Source: Phreatobacter oligotrophus
GTDB taxonomy: Bacteria > Pseudomonadota > Alphaproteobacteria > Rhizobiales > Phreatobacteraceae
NCBI RefSeq assembly: GCF_003046185.1
Contig: NZ_PZZL01000007.1
Span: forward strand, 124,001 to 188,000
Direction of reading: 5' to 3'
DNA: 64,000 nt
The position numbers and the translations under genes were made by a program. Each line of letters opens with the position of its first letter. Within the stretch, counting starts at the first letter, position 1. The notes below the pieces were generated by a model. That model was not told the DNA's origin. It searched no databases and worked only from the letters and a program-made list of their open reading frames with translations. Below, one piece after another: positions 37,331-47,405 of the stretch.

Positions 37331-38836
37331 TCAGTCCTCGTCCGATTTCATCCGCCAGCCGAGCCGCGCCCAGAGCAGCGGCCCGAACAGCGCCACGACT
37401 GCGACGACCAGCAGCGTCGCCGAGATGGGGCTGGTGACAAGGACCGTAGCATCGCCATTGCTGATCTGCAGGGCGCGCCGCAGCTGCGTCTCCGCCATGG
37501 GCCCAAGGATCATGCCGACCACCACCGGCGCGATCGGATAGTCGAAGCGGCGCATGCCGAAGGCGAGCAGGCCGAGCAGCAGCACCAGCGTCAGCTCGAC
37601 CAGCGAACCCTTGGCCGCGAGCACGCCCACCGTCGCGAAGACCAGGATGCCGCCATAGAGCCAGGGGCGGGGAATGGAGAGCAGCCGCACCCAGAGGCCG
37701 ACCAGCGGCAGGTTGAGCACGATCAGCATGGTGTTGGCGATGAACAGCGAGGCGATGAGGCCCCAGACCACATCGGCGGAGGTGACGAAGAGCAGCGGGC
37801 CCGGCTGCAGGTTGTATTGCTGGAAGCCGGCCAGCATGATCGCCGCCGTCGCCGAGGTGGGGATGCCAAGGGTCAGCAGCGGCACCAGCGTGCCGGCGGC
37901 AGACGCGTTGTTCGCCGCCTCCGGCCCGGCGACGCCCTCGATGGCGCCATGCCCGAACTCCTCCGGATGCTTGGAGAGGCGCTTTTCGGTGGCATAGGAG
38001 AGGAAGGTCGGAACCTCCGCCCCGCCCGCCGGCAGCGCGCCGATGGGGAAGCCGAAGGCCGTGCCGCGCAGCCAGGGCAGCCAGGACCGCTTCCAGTCCT
38101 CCTTGGTCATCCACAGCGAGCCACGGATCGGCTCGATCTTGCCGTCATCCGCCGTGCCCTTCTGCGACGCCACAGCCATGGCCTCGCCGACCGCGAACAT
38201 GGCGACCGCAACCGTCGTCACCTCCAGTCCGTCCAGGAGATCCGGAATCCCGAAGGAGAGGCGGGCCTGGCCGGTCAGTTTGTCGATGCCGACGAGGCCG
38301 AGGGTGAGGCCGATGGCAAGCGAGGTGAGGCCGCGCAGCCGCGACGAGCCGAAGGTCGCGGAGACCGTGATGAAGGCCACCAGCATCAGCGCGAAATAGT
38401 CCTCCGGGCCGAAGGCAATGGCGACCTCGGCGAGGAAGGGCGCGAAGATGGTCAGCAGCGCCGTGGCGATCGTGCCGGCAACGAAGGAGCCGATGGCGGC
38501 GGTGGCGAGTGCCGCGCCGCCGCGTCCCGCCCGCGCCATCCGGTTGCCCTCAAGCGCCGTGACGATGGAGGAGCTCTCGCCCGGCGTGTTGAGCAGGATC
38601 GACGTGGTCGAGCCCCCATACATGCCGCCATAATAGATGCCGGCGAACATGATCAGGGACCCGGCCGGGTCCATCTTGAAGGTGATGGGCAGCAGGAGCG
38701 CCACGGTCATGGCCGGGCCGATGCCCGGCAGGACGCCGACCGCCGTGCCGAGAATGACGCCGATGAGCGCGAAGAGGAGGTTCATCGGCTGGACGGCGAT
38801 GGCGAGGCCATTGCCGAGGAGGGAGAGCGTTTCCAT
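37331..38836 (-). CDS. tripartite tricarboxylate transporter permease, TctA family
   Basis: The large permease of a TTT-family transporter, 501 residues and about 12 helices. It shows the TctA signature [17 protein letters not shown], then [18 protein letters not shown] and, in the second half, [17 protein letters not shown], which form the two inverted substrate-binding repeats. It is the last gene of an operon in the order binding protein, TctB, TctA. Transporters of this class carry citrate, tartrate or other di/tricarboxylates; the substrate here is unknown. Confidence 0.95.
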   Translation of the reverse strand: METLSLLGNGLAIAVQPMNLLFALIGVILGTAVGVLPGIGPAMTVALLLPITFKMDPAGSLIMFAGIYYGGMYGGSTTSILLNTPGESSSIVTALEGNRMARAGRGGAALATAAIGSFVAGTIATALLTIFAPFLAEVAIAFGPEDYFALMLVAFITVSATFGSSRLRGLTSLAIGLTLGLVGIDKLTGQARLSFGIPDLLDGLEVTTVAVAMFAVGEAMAVASQKGTADDGKIEPIRGSLWMTKEDWKRSWLPWLRGTAFGFPIGALPAGGAEVPTFLSYATEKRLSKHPEEFGHGAIEGVAGPEAANNASAAGTLVPLLTLGIPTSATAAIMLAGFQQYNLQPGPLLFVTSADVVWGLIASLFIANTMLIVLNLPLVGLWVRLLSIPRPWLYGGILVFATVGVLAAKGSLVELTLVLLLGLLAFGMRRFDYPIAPVVVGMILGPMAETQLRRALQISNGDATVLVTSPISATLLVVAVVALFGPLLWARLGWRMKSDED

Positions 38837-38882
38837 GGGGATCGGGGTCGGGGGGTGACGGGGGCGGACGACCGCCGCGAGA

Positions 38883-39356
38883 TCAGAACCAGCTTTCGGT
38901 GAAGCCGGAGGGGAGCGACAGGCCGAGAAGCCGGACGAAGAAGAGATAGACGACGGCGGCCATGGCGCCGCCGATGCACACGTCGACGAGCGCGCGGCGC
39001 GAGCCGAAGGCGCGGGCCGTGGAGGCGAAGAGCAGCGCGCAGGCCGGGACGAAGCCGGCGGTCTTGATGAGCAGGATCATCACGGCGAGGCCGCCGGTGA
39101 TCCAGGCGACGCTGGTCCAGTCGGCTTCATCGCGGGTCGGGAACGTGCCCTTCCACCCGGCAATGACGGTCAGCGCACCGAAGAGCAGCAGCAGCAGCGA
39201 CACCAGGAACGGCATCATCTGCGGCCCCAGCGTCTGGCTGCCGAAGCTCGCCCGCAGCGCCCAGGACTGCCAGAAGACGATCACGGCAACGGCGATCAGG
39301 CCGGCCCCGATGACGATGACCGGACGGTCAGCGCCGGTTCCTCCCCCGCCGGACAT
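38883..39356 (-). CDS. tripartite tricarboxylate transporter small subunit, TctB family
   Basis: A 157-residue, four-helix membrane protein. It has the TctB pattern: a short polar N-terminus, a first helix [22 protein letters not shown], then [21 protein letters not shown] and a last helix ending LLGLSLPSG. The ATG at 39356 shares one base with the stop of the binding-protein gene upstream, which supports the start and the operon. Confidence 0.92.
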   Translation of the reverse strand: MSGGGGTGADRPVIVIGAGLIAVAVIVFWQSWALRASFGSQTLGPQMMPFLVSLLLLLFGALTVIAGWKGTFPTRDEADWTSVAWITGGLAVMILLIKTAGFVPACALLFASTARAFGSRRALVDVCIGGAMAAVVYLFFVRLLGLSLPSGFTESWF

Positions 39357-40330
39357 CACGCCCTCACCAGGCCAAGCTGGCCGAGCACGGCGGAGACGCG
39401 GGCGATCTCCTCCTTGAGGAAGGCCTCGAAGGCGCTGGCGCCGAGATAGGTGTCCTGCCAGCCCTTGGCGGCGAGCTGGTCGGCCCATCCCTTGGACTTG
39501 ACCATGCTCTCGACGAGCTGGCCGAGTTCGGCGCGCTGCGCCTCGGTGATGCCGGGCGCGGCGAAGACGCCGCGCCAGTTCTGCAGCTCCAGCTTGATGC
39601 CCTGCTCGGACAGGGTCGGGCCGGGAAGGCCGGCGGTGCCCTGCGGGGCGGTGAGGCCGATCCAGCGCAGGCGACGGCCCTTGACGTGCTGCTCGAACTC
39701 GCTGCCGCCGCCGACACCGACCGTGACGCGGTTCGACAGGATCGCCGCCATGGCCTCGCCGCCGCCGGAATGGGCGATGTAGTTCACCTTGGAGCCGTCA
39801 GCGCCGGCCAGGCCCGCGAACATGGCGGCGGTGATGTGGTCGACACCACCCGCCGAGCCGCCGCCCCAGCTCACCTTGGCGACGTCGGCCTTGAGGGCCG
39901 CGACGAGGTCCTGCGGCGTCTTGATCGGTGAATTGGCGGCCACAACGAGCGCCTGCCACTCGCCGGTCAGGCGGGCGATCGGCGTCACCGCTTCAAGGGT
40001 GACGGGCGCGCGGTTCATCAGGATGGCGCCGACCATGACGAAGCCGGAGACCATCAGCGCCGTCGGATCGCCCTTCGAGCCGTTGACGAACTGGGCGATG
40101 CCGATGATGCCGCCGGCGCCCGCGACATTGGTCACCTGGGCGGAGCGGACGATGCGCTCGGCGGTGAGGACGCCCTGCATGACGCGGGCGGTCTGGTCCC
40201 AGCCACCGCCCGGCGCCGCCGGCGCCATGATCTTCAGCTCGCTCGGAAGCGCCTGCAGGCTCCCGCCTGCGGCGACGGTCAGGATGGCGCCGCCGAGGGC
40301 GACGGCCTCGCGCCGCGTCAAAGTCCGCAT
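39356..40330 (-). CDS. tripartite tricarboxylate transporter substrate-binding protein (TctC/Bug family)
   Basis: A 324-residue periplasmic binding protein. The N-terminus [23 protein letters not shown] has a twin-Arg-like pair and a hydrophobic core. The Bug-family pattern is present: [20 protein letters not shown] for ligand-carboxylate binding, [18 protein letters not shown], and [21 protein letters not shown]. It is the first gene of the TTT operon. A glycosyltransferase-like gene lies 97 bp further upstream on the same strand and is probably separate. Confidence 0.93.
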   Translation of the reverse strand: MRTLTRREAVALGGAILTVAAGGSLQALPSELKIMAPAAPGGGWDQTARVMQGVLTAERIVRSAQVTNVAGAGGIIGIAQFVNGSKGDPTALMVSGFVMVGAILMNRAPVTLEAVTPIARLTGEWQALVVAANSPIKTPQDLVAALKADVAKVSWGGGSAGGVDHITAAMFAGLAGADGSKVNYIAHSGGGEAMAAILSNRVTVGVGGGSEFEQHVKGRRLRWIGLTAPQGTAGLPGPTLSEQGIKLELQNWRGVFAAPGITEAQRAELGQLVESMVKSKGWADQLAAKGWQDTYLGASAFEAFLKEEIARVSAVLGQLGLVRA

Positions 40331-40427
40331 GGTCGTTCACTCCCCAGATTATGGCGTGGAATGTCGCATCAGGTGCGACAAACCGCCATAGCGTTTTATC
40401 CGGATGCCGGTGACGCGGGGACGGACG

Positions 40428-41528
40428 TCACTCAAGCCGCAGATGCGCCCGGCCGCTGCCCACGAGAGCGCCCATCACGGTGCCGAAGGAATGACACCAG
40501 GCGATCCACCGGATGCGGGCGAGCGTGCCCGGCGGCAGTTCGGCGCGCCGGGGATGGGCGGCGAGCACCTCGGCAATGTCCCGCATGCGCCCGCCCAGCA
40601 CGTGACGGACGGAGTGGAACAGCGCGGAGCGCGGCCGCAGGTGGGTGCGGCGCAGCGAGGCCCCATAGACAAGGCCATTGTCGATGACGTGCAGCGTCGC
40701 CTCGATGAAGCGGGTGTGCTGGGTGTGGTTCACCGGGAAGGCATTGCTCACCGGCATGCTGCGGCCGAGCACGCGGCTCTCGAAGGCATGGATGGCGAAG
40801 GGCCGTCGCCCCGCCAGATCTCGCCGGAAGGCCGTGGTCGCGACGGTGCCGCCGAGTTCGGGCGCGGCAGCCGGATGCCAGTGGCGATAGAAATTGAACA
40901 GGAAGTTGGCCCAGGCCCAGGGCGCGGTCGAGGTGAGATTGGCCGCCGTGCCCGTCACCGCAAGGCAGGTCGACGGAACTGTCGCAAGCGTCGCGAGAAG
41001 CCCGTCGAGCCATTCCTCCGTCGGCACCGAATGGTCCTCGATGGAGATCACCCAGGCGCTCTCCTTCATGAATTCGGGCAAGCGCGCGCGCAGCTCGAAA
41101 ACGCTCTGTCCGGGGATCACGATGAGGTCGAGGCCGCGGACATCGGGAAACGGCTCGTCGTCGGCCTTGCCCGACAGGACCGTCATGACGAGGCGATCCC
41201 CCAGACGCGGCGCGAGGCGCTCGATCGCGGCGCGCGACTTCGACCAGGGGTCCCCGGTGACCACGAAGATATGGAGGTCATGGGGCCGCGATTCCGGTGG
41301 CCACAGCTCCACCGCCGCGATGACATCGGCGTCGTCGCGCGCGGCATCGCGGAAGCGGTTGCGGTAATCGGGCGTGTCGAGGAGGCCCGTCACCAACTGA
41401 GCCACGTCGCCTTGATCCGGCAGCCGATCCGGGGAGGCCGCCCGCCCCGTCACCGCCCGATACAGCCAGCCCCTGTCCCTCGCCTTCTCAGGGAGAGCGT
41501 CGGCGCGTGAGCCGGATTCATCGGACAT
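40428..41528 (-). CDS. glycosyltransferase-like protein of unknown function
   Basis: A 366-residue soluble protein. After a variable N-terminus it shows an alternating strand/helix layout resembling the nucleotide-binding half of a GT-A fold (LHIFVVTGDPWSKSR, LVMTVLSGKADDEPFPD, LDLIVIPGQSVFELRARL), then SIEDHSVPTEEWLDG, the EDH-type motif found in many family 2-like bacterial proteins at the position of the DxD metal site. The C-terminal half is helical with many Arg and His. Members I can compare with are annotated as hypothetical or glycosyltransferase. The ATG at 41528 is the likely start. No polysaccharide genes lie nearby. Confidence 0.7.
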   Translation of the reverse strand: MSDESGSRADALPEKARDRGWLYRAVTGRAASPDRLPDQGDVAQLVTGLLDTPDYRNRFRDAARDDADVIAAVELWPPESRPHDLHIFVVTGDPWSKSRAAIERLAPRLGDRLVMTVLSGKADDEPFPDVRGLDLIVIPGQSVFELRARLPEFMKESAWVISIEDHSVPTEEWLDGLLATLATVPSTCLAVTGTAANLTSTAPWAWANFLFNFYRHWHPAAAPELGGTVATTAFRRDLAGRRPFAIHAFESRVLGRSMPVSNAFPVNHTQHTRFIEATLHVIDNGLVYGASLRRTHLRPRSALFHSVRHVLGGRMRDIAEVLAAHPRRAELPPGTLARIRWIAWCHSFGTVMGALVGSGRAHLRLE

Positions 41529-41691
41529 CGGTTCGGCTCCTGGAAGGCACAGGCACAATGCGTGGATTGATCTCCTGCAGCAAGCATGGCCCTCGCGGAT
41601 TTGTGTCCCCGCCCCCCTGTGATAAGGCCCGATCGGTCACGATCTTTCCGGCGGCACGGCGCGAGCCTGCCGCCAGCCCGCCGAGGACACC

Positions 41692-43095
41692 ATGAGCTCC
41701 GCTGCCGATCCCCGCTTCGACGTCGACCTCTTCGTCATCGGAGGTGGCTCCGGTGGCGTCCGCGCGGCGCGGATCGCCGCCACCCATGGCGCCCGGGTCA
41801 TGGTCGCCGAGGAATACCGGATGGGCGGCACCTGCGTGATCCGCGGCTGCGTGCCGAAGAAGCTGATGGTCTACGCCTCGCAGTTCCACGAGCATTTCGA
41901 GGACGCTGCCGGCTTCGGCTGGACGGTCGGGGAGACGTCCTTTGACTGGCCGCGCTTCATCGCCGCCAAGGACCGCGAGATCACCCGCCTCGAAGGCATC
42001 TACGGCACCAACCTGACCAAGGCCGGTGTCGAGATCGTCGCCCAGCGCGCCACCGTCGCCGGGCCCAACGCCGTGACGCTCGCCGATGGCCGCACCATCA
42101 CCGCGAAATACATCCTCATCGCCACCGGTGGCCGCCCCTCCGTGGACGAGAGCCTGCCCGGCCGCGAGCACACGATCTCCTCCAACGAGGTCTTCCACCT
42201 GCCCGAACAGCCGAAGCGCATCGTCATCGCCGGCGGCGGCTACATCGCCGTCGAGTTCGCCGGCGTCTTCGCCGGCCTCGGCTCGGAGGTGACCCTCGTC
42301 TATCGCGGCGACAAGGTGCTGCGCGGCTTCGACGAGGATGTGCGCGACCACCTCATGGCGGAGTACGCCAAGAAGGGCATCCGCCTCGTCATGGGCGAGG
42401 TCTTCTCATCCATCGAGAAGGGCGCCGACGGCCTCACCGTCAGCTTCCGCAACGGCCATGCGCCGGTGGTCGCCGACCAGGTGCTCATGGCCATCGGCCG
42501 CAAGCCCAACACGGCAGGCCTCGGCCTCGAGGCGGCAGGCGTGAAGCTCGGCAAGGCCGGCGAGGTGCTGGTCGACGCCGACAGCCGCACCTCCGTGCCG
42601 TCGATCTATGCGGTGGGCGACGTCACCGACCGGGTGAACCTCACCCCGGTCGCCATCCGCGAGGGCCATGCCTTCGCCGACACGGTCTTCGGCGGAAAGG
42701 CCTGGACGGCGGACCACCAGCTCATCCCCACCGCCGTCTTCTCGGAGCCCGAGATCGGCACGGTTGGCCTGTCGGAGGCCGAGGCGCTCGCCACCGGCTG
42801 CGCCCTCGACGTCTACAAGGCGACCTTCCGTCCCATGAAGCACACCATTTCCGGCCGCGACACGCGGATGCTGATGAAGCTGCTGGTCGATGGCGAGACC
42901 GACCGCGTCCTCGGCGTCCATGTTTGCGGGCCGGATGCGGGCGAGATGATCCAGCTCGCCGGCATCGCCGTGAAGATGGGGGCGACCAAGGCGGATTTCG
43001 ATTCAACCATGGCCGTGCATCCGACGGCGGCGGAAGAGCTCGTCACCATGCGCACCCCAAGCCACCGGCACCCGAAGGCGCCGAAGGCGGCCTGA
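41692..43095 (+). CDS. gor: glutathione-disulfide reductase
   Basis: NADPH-dependent flavoenzyme that keeps glutathione reduced. The 467-residue protein has the FAD motif GGGSGGVRAARIA, redox-active disulfide in GGTCVIRGCVPKK (Cys48/Cys53), the NADPH motif AGGGYIAVEFAGVFAGLG, the second FAD motif SIYAVGDVT and the C-terminal dimer His in HPTAAEE (His443). The VIRG spacing between the cysteines is the cyanobacterial/plant-like form common in rhizobia. It is divergent from the glycosyltransferase-like gene across 163 bp and appears monocistronic. Confidence 0.96.
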   Translation: MSSAADPRFDVDLFVIGGGSGGVRAARIAATHGARVMVAEEYRMGGTCVIRGCVPKKLMVYASQFHEHFEDAAGFGWTVGETSFDWPRFIAAKDREITRLEGIYGTNLTKAGVEIVAQRATVAGPNAVTLADGRTITAKYILIATGGRPSVDESLPGREHTISSNEVFHLPEQPKRIVIAGGGYIAVEFAGVFAGLGSEVTLVYRGDKVLRGFDEDVRDHLMAEYAKKGIRLVMGEVFSSIEKGADGLTVSFRNGHAPVVADQVLMAIGRKPNTAGLGLEAAGVKLGKAGEVLVDADSRTSVPSIYAVGDVTDRVNLTPVAIREGHAFADTVFGGKAWTADHQLIPTAVFSEPEIGTVGLSEAEALATGCALDVYKATFRPMKHTISGRDTRMLMKLLVDGETDRVLGVHVCGPDAGEMIQLAGIAVKMGATKADFDSTMAVHPTAAEELVTMRTPSHRHPKAPKAA

Positions 43096-43108
43096 GCGGA
43101 GGGGCGCC

Positions 43109-43453
43109 TCAGCCGCAGATGTCGATGAGGCGGCTCGCGACCCAGCCGGTCCGGCCCGTCCGGTACGCCGGCTGGCTCGGCAGCACATGGTCGCCGCCCG
43201 GCCAGTACATGACCTTGGTCCAGCGGCCGCGGCGAATGACCTCGCCGGACTGATCGACCTGCATCACGACGATGTGCCCGGTCCTCATGCGGGCAATTTC
43301 CCGCGCCTCGGGTGAGGGAGAGGCGCGCAGGGCCGCGAAGCCATCCGAGGTCTCCGCCACCTCGCAGACGGAGGTGGTGGCGGCCGCAGGCGCGGCGACA
43401 AGGCTGGTCGCGAGGACAGCGGCGGCGAGGCCGGCAAGGACATGGCGGATCAT
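43109..43453 (-). CDS. exported bacterial SH3-like domain protein
   Basis: A 114-residue protein with a signal peptide (MIRHVLAGLAAAVLATSLVA, cleavage near AAAT) and a single SH3-like barrel: FAALRASPSPEAREIARMRTGHIV at the front and RTGWVASRLIDICG at the end. Cys30 and the penultimate-turn Cys near the C-terminus may pair as a disulfide. Such domains bind cell-wall peptides or mediate periplasmic contacts. It converges on gor and is 96 bp after the penicillin-acylase gene on the same strand, so it may be read from the same transcript. Confidence 0.83.
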   Translation of the reverse strand: MIRHVLAGLAAAVLATSLVAAPAAATTSVCEVAETSDGFAALRASPSPEAREIARMRTGHIVVMQVDQSGEVIRRGRWTKVMYWPGGDHVLPSQPAYRTGRTGWVASRLIDICG

Positions 43454-43549
43454 GGCGGGGCTCCGGGGAGGATGATGCCCTTCCCTAACGTGCGCCTCCT
43501 GCTGCCCTGTGGCGGGGCACAGCCCGCTTTGTTTCAGCCGGCGCCCGTC

Positions 43550-45997
43550 TCAGCGCGGCTGCAGCACCAGCCGGCCCATGGCGCCCTTCTCGATCTCCGC
43601 CCGGTCGGTCCGCATGGCCATGAACTCCACCCGCGCCCAGCGCTCCGCCAGGTTGCGGTAGAGCCGCGATGTGGGGATACCGGACTGCCCGGTCGAGTGC
43701 ATGAAAACGGACCGTTCGGGATCGGCCATGTCGTAGATCGCCCGCAGCGAGGCGGAGTGGCGCGACACGAAGGGCCCGGCCTCGTTGCGGATCGTGTAGC
43801 GGTTGACGTTCACCGTGTAGGTGTCGCCAGGGACCGGCACGCGCACGTCGAAGAGCGGCGCCAGCTGGGCGACCCGGGAGAAGGGCCGGTGTTCCGAGAG
43901 GGCGTCATGCGCCGTACCCCAGCGCCAGGCGCGCCAGTCGGCCCCGTAGCGCTTCGTGAGGTCCTCGAGCGCCAGATCCAACGCACGCGACACGAGCACG
44001 GCGCAGCTCTGCGGCCGCCCCTCGGCATTGCACCAGGCGGCCGCGCCGTTCTGGTCCTTCAGCACGCTCATCATGAAGCTGTGGCGCTGGTCCCACAGCG
44101 TTGCAAACAGCCGCGGACCCAGTTCGTCGGCATAGACCAGCCGCGTCAACTCGCGCATCCAGGCCGCGACGACGAGCGGTTCTGCCCGGTCGGTCGCCAT
44201 GGTGCCGTCGAAGCTGGCCAGCGCGGCGACCACCTGTCGGACTGTCTCGGGCACCTGCCGCGCCCGCTCGGCCTCGCCCTTCGGGTGGGCGGCGAGGAGG
44301 AGCGGCAGCGCCTCGCGCATGGCGTTGGACCGGTGATCCGCCTGGATGGCGCGGAAGCTCGCCATGCCGTGGCGCGAGGTGGCGGCCAGCAATTCGGCGA
44401 TGCGGTCGGCGCGCTGCGGCGTGGACCATTCGAAGGTGATGTGGTGCGGATAGCCCTCGGGCGTGATCCGCTCGTTGGCGGTGATGCGATAGCCGCGGGC
44501 CGGATTGAACTCCTGCGGCAGCTCCTCGAACGGAATGAAGCCGGCCCAGTCGTAACGGGCGTCCCAGCCGGGAGCCGGGAACAGGCCCTTCAGGTCGTTG
44601 TCGGGACGACGCACCGGCACGCGCCCCGCAGCGATGAAGCCGATGTTCCCGTCGACATCGGCATAGACCATGTTCTGCTGAGGCACGGCGTAATGACGGG
44701 CGGCCTCGCGGAACTGCTCCCAGTTGCGCGCCGCGTTGAGCCGGGCGAAGGCCTGCACCGTCAGATTGTCGGGCGACAGCGCCGTCCATTGCAGCGCCAG
44801 CGCGTGGCCCTGCGGCACGGCCTGCGTGGCGCCGCCCGACGCACCGTCCGAGATGATGGGGCCGTGGCGGGAGATGCGGACATTCAGCACCTCGTCCGGC
44901 GCGCCGCGCACCTGGATGACCTCGCGCACCGTCTCGAAGCGGGCCCAGCCGTCCGGGGTCTGGTAGCGGGTGGGATCGGCCGGGTCGACCTTCTCGATGA
45001 AGACGTCCTGCACGTCCGGCCCCGTATTGGTGAAGCCCCAGGCGATGCGATCGTTGCGACCGAGGACGACGCTCGGCACGCCCGGCAATGTCGCGCCGAT
45101 CACCGTGCCGGCGGGCGAGGTGAGGCGGGCAAAGTACCAGAGCGCTGGCGCAGACAGCCCGAGATGCGGATCATTGGCGAGCAGCGGCTTGCCGGTCTCG
45201 GAACGGGCGCCGGAGACGACCCAGTTGTTGGAGCCGAGGCCCTCGATGCCGAAATCAAAGGCGCGGATGAGAGCTGCCGCCCGCTGGGTCTGGCCGCCGA
45301 GCGAGCGGTAGAGCGCGGTGTAGTCCGGCAGCGCCGGCCAGGTCTCGCCGGGATAGGGCGGCAGGAACTGGCCGATCTGCTCCATGGTGAGGCCCCGCTG
45401 GGCGAGCCGCATCCGGGTGATCTCGGCGTTGAAATTGCCGCCAAGATCGAGCGCCATCATCAGCGACCAGCCAATGGAATCGATCGGCGTCCAGGGCTCA
45501 GGAGCCGGGGCCCGCAGCAGCCAGAATTCGGGCGGCAGCGGCGAGGACCGGGTGGTGAGATAGGCATTCACCCCGCGCGCATAGGCGGCAAGCTGCACCC
45601 GCGTCTCGGCATCGAGATTGGCGAAGATGGCCTCGGCGGCGCGGCGGATGCCGATGGTCCTGAGGAAGCGATCCGTCTCCAGCCCCGGCGCGCCGACGAG
45701 TTCGGACAGGCGGCCACTGGCGATGCGCCGGTTCATCTCCATCTGCCACAGCCGGTCCTGGGCGTGGACAAAGCCGAGCGCGGCGACCGCATCGAGGTCG
45801 CTCTCGGCAAAGATGTGCGGCACGCCCTCCTGGTCGCGCAGCACCTCCACCGGCTTCTGGAAGCCCGGCAGGGTGATCGTGCCGGCCACCTGCGGCTCGA
45901 CGGAGCGGACATACCAGAGCCCCACCCCGAGAACGCCGGCCACCAGCAGCAGGACGAGGGCGGTGGCCCATTTGACGATGGTCTTCACGATGCGCAT
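43550..45997 (-). CDS. penicillin acylase family protein
   Basis: An 815-residue Ntn-hydrolase of the penicillin G/AHL acylase (S45) family, made as a precursor and cut in two. The N-terminus has a membrane-spanning signal (WATALVLLLVAGVLGVGLWYV). The alpha part contains GVPHIFAESDLDAVAALGFVHAQDRLWQMEM. Autocleavage before Ser256 (GSNNWVVSG) would expose the catalytic Ser of the beta chain; LLANDPHL follows as in the family. Targets may be penicillin-like amides, acyl-homoserine lactones or other acylated amines. The start codon sits 106 bp from a divergent 47-residue gene. Confidence 0.92.
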   Translation of the reverse strand: MRIVKTIVKWATALVLLLVAGVLGVGLWYVRSVEPQVAGTITLPGFQKPVEVLRDQEGVPHIFAESDLDAVAALGFVHAQDRLWQMEMNRRIASGRLSELVGAPGLETDRFLRTIGIRRAAEAIFANLDAETRVQLAAYARGVNAYLTTRSSPLPPEFWLLRAPAPEPWTPIDSIGWSLMMALDLGGNFNAEITRMRLAQRGLTMEQIGQFLPPYPGETWPALPDYTALYRSLGGQTQRAAALIRAFDFGIEGLGSNNWVVSGARSETGKPLLANDPHLGLSAPALWYFARLTSPAGTVIGATLPGVPSVVLGRNDRIAWGFTNTGPDVQDVFIEKVDPADPTRYQTPDGWARFETVREVIQVRGAPDEVLNVRISRHGPIISDGASGGATQAVPQGHALALQWTALSPDNLTVQAFARLNAARNWEQFREAARHYAVPQQNMVYADVDGNIGFIAAGRVPVRRPDNDLKGLFPAPGWDARYDWAGFIPFEELPQEFNPARGYRITANERITPEGYPHHITFEWSTPQRADRIAELLAATSRHGMASFRAIQADHRSNAMREALPLLLAAHPKGEAERARQVPETVRQVVAALASFDGTMATDRAEPLVVAAWMRELTRLVYADELGPRLFATLWDQRHSFMMSVLKDQNGAAAWCNAEGRPQSCAVLVSRALDLALEDLTKRYGADWRAWRWGTAHDALSEHRPFSRVAQLAPLFDVRVPVPGDTYTVNVNRYTIRNEAGPFVSRHSASLRAIYDMADPERSVFMHSTGQSGIPTSRLYRNLAERWARVEFMAMRTDRAEIEKGAMGRLVLQPR

Positions 45998-46102
45998 GGG
46001 AGAGGACCCGGTGGACGGCGGCGGAGTTGATCACCCGTGCCCGGGCGGGGCAAGTTGACCGCTCGGCGCAGCATCACGGCAGCGGATAACGGGGAGGTGA
46101 CC

Positions 46103-46246
46103 ATGGCACGGGACGAGGACGAGGCAGCGGTGGAGCGCGCGGCGCGGCGCATTGCCGAGTTGCAGAAGGCCAAGCCGGGTTCCGCCGAGGCGAAGACCGC
46201 GGAGAACGAGGCCGCCAGCCGCCGGACCGAGCCGAAGAAGGCCTGA
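46103..46246 (+). CDS. small conserved-looking hypothetical protein, 47 residues
   Basis: A very short gene with a strong ribosome-binding site (GGGGAGGTGACC before ATG). The product, MARDEDEAAVERAARRIAEL and onward, is highly charged, with a predicted amphipathic helix (about 6-21) and a Lys/Glu-rich tail. No domain is recognised. It lies between a divergent penicillin-acylase gene and prmA, which converges on it 8 bp from its stop. Confidence 0.6.
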   Translation: MARDEDEAAVERAARRIAELQKAKPGSAEAKTAENEAASRRTEPKKA

Positions 46247-46254
46247 ACGGCGCT

Positions 46255-47193
46255 TCAGCCGCCGCGGCGCATGGTCAGCGTCACCCAGCCCTCGATGGTC
46301 TCGCGCACGACGAGCCTGAGGCCGCGGTCGCGATAGGCGGAGATGACGAGATTGGCGTGGGGCGGGATGATGCCCGACAGCACGACCCACCCGCCGGGCG
46401 CGACGAGGCGCACGAGGTCCGTCGCCATGCCGACCAGCGGGCGCGGCAGGATGTTGGCGAGCACGAGGTCGTAAGGCGCGCCATTGCGGAAACGGCCGTC
46501 CTTCAGGCCCGCCGCGTGGATCACCTGGACATAGCCGCGCGCCTTGTTGAGCGCGGCATTGTCACGCGAGGCCTCGACCGACACCGCGTCGATGTCTGAG
46601 GCGAGGACCGACACGCGGTGGCGCAGGCCGGCGGCAATGGCGAGCACGCCCGTGCCGGTGCCGACATCGAGCGGGCGGAACGACCGGCGCGCCTTGGCCA
46701 GCCGGTCGATCGCGCGCAGGCAGCCAAGGGTCGTGCCGTGATGGCCGGTGCCGAAGGCGAGCGCCGCCTCGATCTCGATGGGGATGGCGTTGGGCGCGAC
46801 CTTGTCGCGGTCATGGGAGCCGAACACCGTGAAGCGACCGGCCTCGACCGGCTTCAGTCCGTCAAGCGAGGCACGCACCCAGTCGCGGGACTCGATGGCG
46901 TGAAACGTGACGCAGGCCGCGACCGCATCGCCCGCGGCGGCCTTCACCAGGCCGCGCACATGATCCTCGTCCGGCGCCTCGCGGAAGAAGACCTCGACCA
47001 GCCAGATCTGACCGTCGGGGGCCTCGAAGGCCGCGACCGCCGTCTCGGCAGGATCGAACATCTCGCCGATGAGGTCGCCGACCTTGCGTGCTGCGCGCTC
47101 GGAGGTTTCGAGCCGCATCAGATGGGTGGGGGCGACGGGGTGCAGGCCTTCGAGCATGATGGCGTGATAGCCGATCGTCCGCGTCGCTGTCAC
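46255..47193 (-). CDS. prmA: 50S ribosomal protein L11 methyltransferase
   Basis: SAM-dependent methyltransferase that trimethylates L11 on the ribosome. It has an N-terminal L11-binding domain and a C-terminal Rossmann domain with PLDVGTGTGVLAIAAG (SAM motif I), FGTGHHGTT just before it and ANILPRPL (the family NPPY/NIL motif). A GTG at 47193 gives 312 residues and lies after AGGGGTT; TTG at 47196 and ATG at 47157 are alternatives. The upstream 209 bp, AT-rich, is shared with a divergent chemoreceptor-like gene. Confidence 0.93.
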   Translation of the reverse strand: MTATRTIGYHAIMLEGLHPVAPTHLMRLETSERAARKVGDLIGEMFDPAETAVAAFEAPDGQIWLVEVFFREAPDEDHVRGLVKAAAGDAVAACVTFHAIESRDWVRASLDGLKPVEAGRFTVFGSHDRDKVAPNAIPIEIEAALAFGTGHHGTTLGCLRAIDRLAKARRSFRPLDVGTGTGVLAIAAGLRHRVSVLASDIDAVSVEASRDNAALNKARGYVQVIHAAGLKDGRFRNGAPYDLVLANILPRPLVGMATDLVRLVAPGGWVVLSGIIPPHANLVISAYRDRGLRLVVRETIEGWVTLTMRRGG

Positions 47194-47405
47194 CAACCCC
47201 TGGCGTTACCGGTATTGGCGGCCTGCAATCTGCGGGTGGTGGGGAATTTTCATCATCTACTGCTCAAATTGTATGCAATCCATATTTATAGTGTAATTTC
47301 AATCTGTTACAAATTGCATTCCCCTAGGGAAGTTTAGATTTCGGTAAGGATGCCGGCAGCAGATTCCAGCGCAGAAACTCTCCCTGTCCGCAGGTCGCCG
47401 AAGCC

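Noticed and set aside
43442-46030. 862-codon plus-strand frame opposite the penicillin acylase gene
   Set aside because: Shadow frame; the minus-strand gene has the autocleavage Ser and normal length.
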